A program made the position numbers and the translations under genes. The notes under the pieces were generated by a model, which saw nothing but the letters and a program-made list of their open reading frames with translations, was not told the origin of the DNA and searched no databases. From NCBI GenBank assembly GCA_900316365.1, contig ONCO01000005.1, forward strand, positions 31,621-95,620: a stretch of DNA of 64,000 nt, read 5' to 3'. Position 1 is the first letter of the stretch. Each line of letters begins with the position of its first letter. This stretch comes from an uncultured Erysipelotrichaceae bacterium (GTDB lineage Bacteria; Bacillota_I; Bacilli_A; RFN20; CAG-826). Below are positions 25,732 to 32,274 of the stretch, in pieces.

Positions 25732-27596
25732 TACTTGGATTCCTCCTCGATGGCTTCGGCTAAGCGTCTACCCTCTTCGCGGATTTTGCGGATTTCTAAT
25801 GGCTGGGCGTCATCTTCGACCTTCATAAGGTGGATTTCATAGAAGTCGACCTTTAAGCCAACTTCCTGTCCGATTTCGGCGTTTTGATAATCCTCGACCA
25901 TAAGGATCTGGCCTTGGCAGTTGACCCAGAGGTGGAAGGATACGCCGGTGAAGGCGGAACGGACGACCGTGCCGTGGAGAATCGCGGATTCCGGATCGTC
26001 GAAGACCAAGTCGAAGTCCTCTGGGCGGATGACCGCGTCAACGACTTCGCCTGGGATGAAGGTGGTGAGATAGGTTCTAAAAGTATTGCCGAGGAAGGCG
26101 ACGTTCTGGTTACCAAGGTAGGTGCCTTCGATGATGTTCGCGCCTTCGTAGTTAGCCAGAAGCTTGGCTTTGCTCTCGCTTCTAGATTCGCAATAGATGT
26201 TGCCTGGGGCGACGGTTAAGCCAAGAGTATCGCCGACTTTGTATTTGTCTTCGGCCTCGACCTTGATGGTCTTGCCATCGACTTCGACGTCCATTTCGTA
26301 TTTGTTCTCGACGAATTTGACGGACTTGATGGTGCCGATAAGCTTGGCGATGTCCTCGCTGCAGATATCGAAGTCCTCTTTTTCGACGACGATGTACATC
26401 GGGTCGTTAGGACGGAAGTCGCCAGCGCTGACTTTGAAGGTCTTGCCAAGCGTCTGGAGACGGCGTGGCTCGCTATAGACGCCACGGAGGATGTTGGCCT
26501 CGCCGATGAAGGTGGAGACGAAGCGGTTGACCGGGGTGTTGTAGATGTCTTCTGGACGGCCCATCTGCTGGATGATGCCGCCATTCATGACGACGACTGT
26601 ATCAGACATTACCATGGCCTCTTCCTGGTCATGAGTGACGAAGATAAAGGTGATGCCGAGCTTACGCTGCATTTCCCGAAGCTCTAAGCGCATGGATTTA
26701 CGGAGCTGTAAATCGAGGGCGGAAAGAGGCTCGTCCAAAAGGAGGATGCGTGGTTTATTGACGATGGCCCTCGCGATGGCGATACGCTGCATCTGACCGC
26801 CGGAGAGGGAAGAGATTTCGCGGTTCTCATAGCCTTCGAGGTTGACGAACTTAAGGGCTTTGATGACTTCGCCGCGGATGACGTCTTCCTTGAATTTGCG
26901 GTCCTCGATGGTGGAGATCATCTTGTAGTACTTATCTTCTTTGGCGATAAGGGAGAGGATCTCTTTTTTAGCGGCGTTATATTTGCAGGAATCTTCGATA
27001 TTCAAGGCGATATCGACATTGAGGTTCTTAAGGATGGCTAAAACATCGTTCTTGGCTTCAGAGTAAGTCTTGAAGTGTCTTTCCTTATCTAAGGAAGTGA
27101 TGATTTCCGAGAACTGATAATACGGGGAATCATGCTTAAAGGTAGAGATGACGTAGGCTTTGACGTCTTTTGGTTTCTCGATGCGGGAAAGCTTCCTTTG
27201 GAGGGCGTCGACTTCCTCTTCGTCGAAACCATACTCATTCATGAGGTTCATGGTGCCGATGTCATAGACATTGGAATAGACGTTGTTCCTTAAGCCGAAA
27301 GCGATGTTGTCGAAGATATTCATATTCGGGAAAAGGGAATATCTCTGGAAGACCGTGTTGATTGGTCTTTTATGGGCTGGGAGGGATTGGATCTCAACCC
27401 CGTCGAGAAGGAGTTGGCCTTCTTCCATGGTCTCAAAACCTCCGATGATGCGGAGGGTGGTGGTCTTACCGCATCCGGATGGACCTAAAAGAGTAACGAA
27501 TTCGTTCTCGTTGATCGTCAGATTGAAGTGGTCGAGGATGACGTTGTCCCCGTAGGACTTCTTGATGTTCCTTAATTCCAAAATCTTTTGTGCCAT
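25731..27596 (-). CDS. potA: Polyamine ABC transporter ATPase PotA with a large insertion
   Basis: A 621-residue ATPase, against about 350-380 in most bacteria. Walker A GPSGCGKTTT (about 38-47), Q-loop TVFQRYSLFP, signature LSGGQMQRIA (about 264) and Walker B ILLLDEPLSALD (about 284) are intact. About 135 extra residues (roughly 105-240, Lys/Glu-rich and helical) lie between the Q-loop and the signature, in the helical subdomain that contacts the permeases. The C-terminus has an extended regulatory (TOBE-type) region. As I recall, mycoplasma PotA proteins have a comparable insertion. The start is set at 27596 (MAQKILELRN), six bases downstream of GGAGAG, rather than at 27614. Confidence 0.92.
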   Translation of the reverse strand: MAQKILELRNIKKSYGDNVILDHFNLTINENEFVTLLGPSGCGKTTTLRIIGGFETMEEGQLLLDGVEIQSLPAHKRPINTVFQRYSLFPNMNIFDNIAFGLRNNVYSNVYDIGTMNLMNEYGFDEEEVDALQRKLSRIEKPKDVKAYVISTFKHDSPYYQFSEIITSLDKERHFKTYSEAKNDVLAILKNLNVDIALNIEDSCKYNAAKKEILSLIAKEDKYYKMISTIEDRKFKEDVIRGEVIKALKFVNLEGYENREISSLSGGQMQRIAIARAIVNKPRILLLDEPLSALDLQLRKSMRLELREMQRKLGITFIFVTHDQEEAMVMSDTVVVMNGGIIQQMGRPEDIYNTPVNRFVSTFIGEANILRGVYSEPRRLQTLGKTFKVSAGDFRPNDPMYIVVEKEDFDICSEDIAKLIGTIKSVKFVENKYEMDVEVDGKTIKVEAEDKYKVGDTLGLTVAPGNIYCESRSESKAKLLANYEGANIIEGTYLGNQNVAFLGNTFRTYLTTFIPGEVVDAVIRPEDFDLVFDDPESAILHGTVVRSAFTGVSFHLWVNCQGQILMVEDYQNAEIGQEVGLKVDFYEIHLMKVEDDAQPLEIRKIREEGRRLAEAIEEESK

Positions 27597-27617
27597 AGTT
27601 TCTCTCCGAAGCAAAAG

Positions 27618-27642
27618 AAAAGTCCTAGAGTGTTTCTAGGAC
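27618..27642 (-). terminator. Terminator-like hairpin in the potA leader
   Basis: On the minus strand GTCCTAGA pairs with TCTAGGAC around AACAC and is followed by TTTTCTTTTG. It lies five bases after the stop of a 37-codon ORF and 22 bases before potA. Confidence 0.7.
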
Positions 27643-27647
27643 GAGTT

Positions 27648-27761
27648 TTAGCTTTTGAAAATGATGTTGGAAGCGATTGGTAAGCCACCGCCGAAAACGA
27701 CCTTGTAGATGGTCGGGGCAGGAGGGATATTCTTGATCACTGTCTCACATGCGTTTTTCAT
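27648..27761 (-). CDS. Possible 37-residue leader peptide of the pot operon
   Basis: An open frame reads MKNACETVIKNIPPAPTIYK then VVFGGGLPIASNIIFKS before TAA. Its codons (ATC, AAG, GGC, TTC) match the local genes. A TATTAA hexamer sits seven bases before the ATG, the same leaderless layout as other genes here. Its stop codon abuts the potA leader hairpin. It could be a polyamine-responsive leader peptide or an independent small protein; Pro-Pro and Gly-rich stretches are compatible with ribosome pausing. No homologue is known to me. Confidence 0.45.
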   Translation of the reverse strand: MKNACETVIKNIPPAPTIYKVVFGGGLPIASNIIFKS

Positions 27762-27936
27762 CGCGGGGTTAATAATAGAACTATCTACGCGAAATAAAAG
27801 AAAAAATTTAACGAATTTTAAGATGAGGGTAAAAATGCGCTTTCCTAAAAGGCTTTGAGGGGCTTAAAAAACGACTTTTTGGAACATGATATTCTCTGTC
27901 ATCGACCATCGATAAGTTGGAAGCCCGTTGACTGAT

Positions 27937-28941
27937 TTAAAGAAGGTTGATCCCCATCTCTTTCAGAGCGTCGATCTCCGAATCTTCCCATAACGAAGCC
28001 TGTATCTCGCCGATATGGGCTTTTTCTAAGAAGAACATGCATAAACGCGATTGGCCGATACCGCCGCCGATCGTGTAGGGGAGCTTCTTTTTGATGATAG
28101 CCTGGCAATATGGGGTGACGAGCATGTCTAGTTTGTTCTGATACTCAACTTGCTTTAATAAGGATTCTTCGTCGACGCGGATGCCCATTGAGGATATTTC
28201 AAACGCGCAGTCGAGGACTTCGTGGTAAAGGATGATGTCGCCGTTGAGGTGCCAATCGTCATAGTCAGGCGCGCGCCCATCATGTGGTTTCTCATCTTCT
28301 AATGGCCAGCCGATCTCCTCTAAGAAATAAGCCTTAACCTCTTTGGCGAAAGCTTTTTCCCTTTCTTTACGGTTTAAACCAGGGTATTTGGCTTCAAGTT
28401 CCTTGGAGGTGATGAAAGTAATCTCCTCAGGGAGTTTCTTGTTTAAGGATGGATATAAGGAATTGATGTCTTGCTCTTCTTCCTTAAGGGCTTGGTAGAT
28501 GGTTCTGACTACCTCCCTAAGGGTCTCTTTGTTTCTTTTGCTCTTATCGATTACCTTCTCCCAATCCCATTGGTCAACATAGAGGGAGTGGAGGTTATCC
28601 AGGGTCTCATCTCGTCTAATTGCATTCATGTCGGCGTATAACCCCTGGCCCTCCTCGAAGGCGTATTTGCCTAAGGCAAAACGTTTCCATTTCGCAAGGG
28701 ATTGGACAACCTGAATTTCTTCTTTTCCGATACATTTCGACGTGAAATGCACTTTGCGTTCCACCCCATTGAGGTCATCGTTTAAGCCGGATGACTTCTT
28801 TAAGAATAAGGGCGCGGACACGCGCGTGAGATTCAAAGCTTTCGCAAGCCTCGCTTCGAAGGTGTCCTTAAGATGCTTAATGGCTAGTTGGGTTTCGTAA
28901 ACGCCTAATTTGGATTGATAGTGCTGGAGTGGGTAAATCAT
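27937..28941 (-). CDS. asnA: Aspartate-ammonia ligase (ammonia-dependent asparagine synthetase)
   Basis: A 334-residue class II synthetase-like enzyme that makes asparagine from aspartate, ammonia and ATP. Family motifs: VQSLAKWKRFALGKY, GQGLYADMNAIRRDE, LHSLYVDQWDWEKV and the C-terminal PYTIGGGIGQSRLCMFFL. The start is taken at 28941 (MIYPLQHYQSKL), which fits the family's usual length of about 330; the frame extends further upstream without homology. No clear Shine-Dalgarno sequence. Confidence 0.93.
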   Translation of the reverse strand: MIYPLQHYQSKLGVYETQLAIKHLKDTFEARLAKALNLTRVSAPLFLKKSSGLNDDLNGVERKVHFTSKCIGKEEIQVVQSLAKWKRFALGKYAFEEGQGLYADMNAIRRDETLDNLHSLYVDQWDWEKVIDKSKRNKETLREVVRTIYQALKEEEQDINSLYPSLNKKLPEEITFITSKELEAKYPGLNRKEREKAFAKEVKAYFLEEIGWPLEDEKPHDGRAPDYDDWHLNGDIILYHEVLDCAFEISSMGIRVDEESLLKQVEYQNKLDMLVTPYCQAIIKKKLPYTIGGGIGQSRLCMFFLEKAHIGEIQASLWEDSEIDALKEMGINLL

Positions 28942-29131
28942 ATAGGTCTTATTGTTAGGCTTAGGGTTATTTTTGCAAGAAGAAACACGCCACCGCATCC
29001 CTTTGGCTGCCATATAGCTACAAACCGAGAAATGTCCGGGCGGAGTAAAACGGTTCTACACCTAAAGATGTAGAGCAAAAAGCATGGTTACGTCTGCTTG
29101 AAAGGAAAGTACATAATGATAAAAAGCAAAA

Positions 29132-29145
29132 GTGTAAAAATACAC
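29132..29145. promoter_or_regulatory. Palindromic operator 1 upstream of the HTH-MNT gene
   Basis: GTGTAAAAATACAC is a 5-bp inverted repeat (GTGTA/TACAC) around four A. Its centre lies 31 bp, about three helical turns, from a second similar site. Confidence 0.55.
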
Positions 29146-29162
29146 ATTTTGTATTGGCTAAT

Positions 29163-29176
29163 GTGTAGAAATACAT
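29163..29176. promoter_or_regulatory. Palindromic operator 2, next to the -10 hexamer
   Basis: GTGTAGAAATACAT repeats operator 1 with one mismatch in the palindrome. It lies just upstream of TATTAT (29189-29194), which is six bases before the ATG at 29201. Binding here by the gene's own HTH domain would block the promoter. Confidence 0.55.
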
Positions 29177-29200
29177 CTCGATGTTAGATATTATGTGTAT

Positions 29201-29677
29201 ATGGATTTGAAAGAACTGAGGAAAACCAAAAGACTAACCCAAGTTGATGCGGCCTCTATTGCTGGAGTAAGTGTTGAGTCATACAAAAATCACGAACTCG
29301 GGCGGAGCAGAGGCGATTCCCCTTTGGGAAGGATGATTTTTGATAAGTTATCCGCCTATGAACCTTACGGCTTTGAAAAAGGCATTCTTCCGCTCGACCT
29401 TATCAAGCAAACTCTCTCTGATGTTCTTGGTTCCAAGCCCGTTGATTTTGCTTATCTCTTCGGGTCGTACGCCAAAGGTGAAGCCGACGCGAAAAGCGAT
29501 GTGGATATCATGGTGTCTGGAGCCATAACCGGCTTAGAGTTTTTTAGTCTTGGCGGAGAATTGGAACGCGCGTTGCACAAAAAGGTCGATATCATAAGAT
29601 TATCCGATGTTGGCGCTAACCAAGATCTCATTCGTGAGATAATGGCTACAGGCATAAGAATCTATGAGAAAAAATAA
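29201..29677 (+). CDS. HTH-MNT fusion: regulator plus nucleotidyltransferase antitoxin (MntA-like)
   Basis: A 158-residue fusion. Residues 1-55 form an XRE-type helix-turn-helix (LRKTKRLTQVDAASIAGVS). Residues 70-158 form a minimal nucleotidyltransferase with LFGSYAKGEADAKSDVDIMV, the G-S...D-x-D motif of MNT proteins. In the HepT-MntA system the MNT protein AMPylates and silences its HEPN toxin partner; here it is also tied to a DNA-binding domain that can autoregulate. A GTG two codons upstream (29195) is an alternative start. The next gene overlaps by 14 bp. Confidence 0.85.
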   Translation: MDLKELRKTKRLTQVDAASIAGVSVESYKNHELGRSRGDSPLGRMIFDKLSAYEPYGFEKGILPLDLIKQTLSDVLGSKPVDFAYLFGSYAKGEADAKSDVDIMVSGAITGLEFFSLGGELERALHKKVDIIRLSDVGANQDLIREIMATGIRIYEKK

Positions 29678-30005
29678 AGACGACCGTTATTACGCTGAGT
29701 TGTTGTTGCGCGAGACGAACAAACTTTTGTCTTTTGCATCAAGAGTTGATTTCTCCAACCCCGAACGGAACGAAGAAGCGATATACGCCATGAATTTTTG
29801 CATAGTGCAAATCAAGGAAAATGTCGCCCTCCTTTCGGATGATTTTCGGCAAAACAAGCTGGGAGTTAGACTGAGCCGTTTTATTGATTTCCGCAATTTG
29901 CTAGTGCACGAATACGGGAAAACGGACTATTCCGCATATCGTGATTTAATCGAAACCGATGTGCCGAAATTAAAGGCGTCTCTAGAAACTTTTCTGAGTC
30001 GCTAA
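29664..30005 (+). CDS. HEPN-domain toxin (HepT-like, DUF86)
   Basis: A 113-residue all-helical protein. The RNase motif R-x4-H-x-Y appears as RNLLVHEY, as in HepT toxins, where the Tyr is the residue AMPylated by MntA. The 14-bp overlap with the HTH-MNT gene indicates translational coupling and a toxin-antitoxin pair. It probably cuts RNA when not modified. Both genes have more AT-rich codon use than neighbours, consistent with mobility. Confidence 0.85.
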   Translation: MRKNKDDRYYAELLLRETNKLLSFASRVDFSNPERNEEAIYAMNFCIVQIKENVALLSDDFRQNKLGVRLSRFIDFRNLLVHEYGKTDYSAYRDLIETDVPKLKASLETFLSR

Positions 30006-30020
30006 AAACATCACGAATAC

Positions 30021-30047
30021 AAAGAGGACCCCCATGCGGAGGTCCTC
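30021..30047 (-). terminator. Terminator of the esterase operon
   Basis: GAGGACC (30024-30030) pairs with GGTCCTC (30041-30047); on the minus strand it is followed by TTTGTATT. Confidence 0.7.
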
Positions 30048-30081
30048 AGAGAAAGGAATATAGATGAGATGCTATGTTCTT

Positions 30082-32274
30082 TTATTTATGCTGCGCAGCG
30101 AGCCAGTCCCATAAACCAACGTTTTTGCCATTGATTTGGACCGCAGCGGTGGATGGGGCAGCAATGTTATTCACATCGGCCTGATCTAACTTGACTTCGT
30201 CACGGAAGGCATAGACCCAGGAATAGTGGCCCATGTATTGGACCTGCTTGCCGGTATCTTCGCCATAGACGTGTTCGAAGAAGGAGAAGTGGGCGTTGGC
30301 GTTGCCAGCGTTCTTGATTCTCTGGAAGGTCGGGATGGAGAATTGGGTTGGGTCGACGGTGGTGTCATCGGCAGCGGCCACGAACCACATCGGAAGATTG
30401 ACGAGGGAATTGACCTCTTCGTTGGTGAGGAAGGAATCCTTGTAGGCTTCGCAGATCGGATAAGCCGCCGCGAAGAAGGAAGGATATTCCGTAACCATGT
30501 TCATGGTCATATAGCCACCATTGGAGCAGCCGCCGATGTAGATGCGGTTGGCGTCGATGTCGTTGTTATCGGCAATGTATTTGTCGATCAAGCCTTTAAG
30601 GGCCGCGGTGAAGATGGATTTGGCTTCGCCGCCGTTATTGGTGTCGTTTCCGACGTCCATCCACATGGTTGGGGCCTGAGGGGCAAGGACATACGCACCC
30701 TGGATGCCATCCTGGACCTTGAAGTAGGACTGGATCTGGTTTTCACCGAGGTTGGTGACGTCATTGCCGAGGAGGGCGATGTCTGGATCGGTTCCGCCTT
30801 CGCCCTGGCCATGTAACCAGATGATGAGCGGGTTTCTGCCGGTGTCGCTCTTTAAGGCGGCTGGTTCATAGGCTTTGTAGCCGATGGTCCTTTCGCCTAA
30901 GGTGTAGGTTTTGGCTTCACCCCAATCCTTGACGGCACGGACCACTTTTGGATTGGCCGAAGGAGTCACGACCTTGAAGAGGTCAGTGCCGCCATAGGTC
31001 TTGGAACCAACTTTGAGGGATTTGCCAGAGACGAGGGCGACTTCGAAGCCATAGTCTTGCGCCCATGTGTTCCTGCCGGTCTGCTGGTTATAAGAGAATG
31101 GGTCGCAGCCGTTATAGGAGTTCCAGCCAAAGCTGCCCCAAGACGTATAAGTGACGTCTAAGGTCATTTCGATGGCGATTTTGTTTCCTTTAGCGGCGCT
31201 GCTTCTAGAACCGTCGTCGTTAGCGAGATAAACATCGCTTACGGTGCGGGCACCGCCTTGGGCGCCGAGGGCTTTGACGGAGAATAAGTCATTGGCTAAA
31301 TCGCTCGCGGCGACTTCAGCGCCTAAATCGATGACGACTTCCTTGACGCCTGGCCCCCATTCATAACCATCGACATAGTAGGTGTAGGTTCCGATTTCGC
31401 TGATGGTTGGGGCGACTGGCTCGGCGCCTTTGACGACTTGGATGGTGACGCCTTTGCCGTAGAAGTTGACGCCGTCAAGGTTTGGACCCTGAGAGCCAAG
31501 GACGGTGAGGACGATCTTATTCTCGCCTTTCTTGATGCTTAATCCTTTGAATTTGACTTCCTTCCAGCCATAGAAATTGAATTCTTTGTTGCCTGGAAGC
31601 ACAGCGCCGGTTAAGTCGATGGCGGTGCCGTTTAAGGTAAGGGAGATAGCTTCGCTTAAGGTGACGTCGGAGATGGACCAATCGCTCATGTTGAGCTGAG
31701 TGGCGGCCATGATCATGCCGATATCCATGGTGGCGTCTTTATCGGCGGTGAAGGTAAGGGTTTCTTTGTTGCCCTGAGCTAAGCAGCCGACATATTTTCC
31801 GCCTCTGGCGTTGCTGTTCTCTTCTTCAAGGACTGGGGAGGCGAAGGTTTCGCTGCCATTGCTCCAGCCATTCGCGCTTTCGTGTTCGGCGTCTTCCCAT
31901 TCGATGGTGGCGTCTGGCGTGACGACTGGCTCGGCGACGAAGGTGACTTCGACGGTGCCGGCCTTGCATCCGGCCTTCTTGGCTTTGACGGTGACTTTGC
32001 CAGGGGCGATGCCTCTTAAGGTGCCCGCGGCTTTGTCAAAGATGGCGATGGAGGCATCGACATCATCATAGGTGACGTCGGTGACGGAAGAGGTGATGGT
32101 GACGGTCTCGCCGACATAGGCTTCGGCCTTAGAGGCGGTCAAGACGATCTGGGTTCCAGCGACCTGTCCACTGGTTGGGGCGTTGGATTTTGGGGTTGAG
32201 GTGTTGTCACCGCAGCCGCCAAGCGGGAGCAAGGCGGCAACGGCTAATAAGGCTAAGAAATTGGCTTTTTTCAT
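30082..32274 (-). CDS. Multidomain lipoprotein esterase (alpha/beta hydrolase)
   Basis: A 730-residue surface lipoprotein with lipobox LPLGGC (Cys21). After a short linker come a bacterial Ig-like (Big2) domain (about 45-115), a carbohydrate-binding-like beta-sandwich (about 120-280, beginning ATIEWEDAEHESANGWS), an esterase Ig-like domain (about 290-450) and a C-terminal alpha/beta hydrolase. The hydrolase has the oxyanion region PLIIWLHGQGEGG, the nucleophile elbow GGCSNGGYM (G-x-S-x-G), an Asp in AAADDTTVD and His in MGHYSW, a full triad. It resembles the peptidase/feruloyl esterase group that trims acylated plant glycans. It overlaps the GH3 gene by one base and probably acts with it. Confidence 0.82.
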   Translation of the reverse strand: MKKANFLALLAVAALLPLGGCGDNTSTPKSNAPTSGQVAGTQIVLTASKAEAYVGETVTITSSVTDVTYDDVDASIAIFDKAAGTLRGIAPGKVTVKAKKAGCKAGTVEVTFVAEPVVTPDATIEWEDAEHESANGWSNGSETFASPVLEEENSNARGGKYVGCLAQGNKETLTFTADKDATMDIGMIMAATQLNMSDWSISDVTLSEAISLTLNGTAIDLTGAVLPGNKEFNFYGWKEVKFKGLSIKKGENKIVLTVLGSQGPNLDGVNFYGKGVTIQVVKGAEPVAPTISEIGTYTYYVDGYEWGPGVKEVVIDLGAEVAASDLANDLFSVKALGAQGGARTVSDVYLANDDGSRSSAAKGNKIAIEMTLDVTYTSWGSFGWNSYNGCDPFSYNQQTGRNTWAQDYGFEVALVSGKSLKVGSKTYGGTDLFKVVTPSANPKVVRAVKDWGEAKTYTLGERTIGYKAYEPAALKSDTGRNPLIIWLHGQGEGGTDPDIALLGNDVTNLGENQIQSYFKVQDGIQGAYVLAPQAPTMWMDVGNDTNNGGEAKSIFTAALKGLIDKYIADNNDIDANRIYIGGCSNGGYMTMNMVTEYPSFFAAAYPICEAYKDSFLTNEEVNSLVNLPMWFVAAADDTTVDPTQFSIPTFQRIKNAGNANAHFSFFEHVYGEDTGKQVQYMGHYSWVYAFRDEVKLDQADVNNIAAPSTAAVQINGKNVGLWDWLAAQHK

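Noticed and set aside
28942..29013. Upstream extension of asnA
   Set aside because: No similarity to AsnA, which starts about where residue 1 of MIYPLQHY lies; the length from 28941 fits the family.
30226..30816. Plus-strand 196-codon ORF inside the esterase gene
   Set aside because: It is antisense to the catalytic domain, whose motifs are clear; the product has no recognisable features and no ribosome site.
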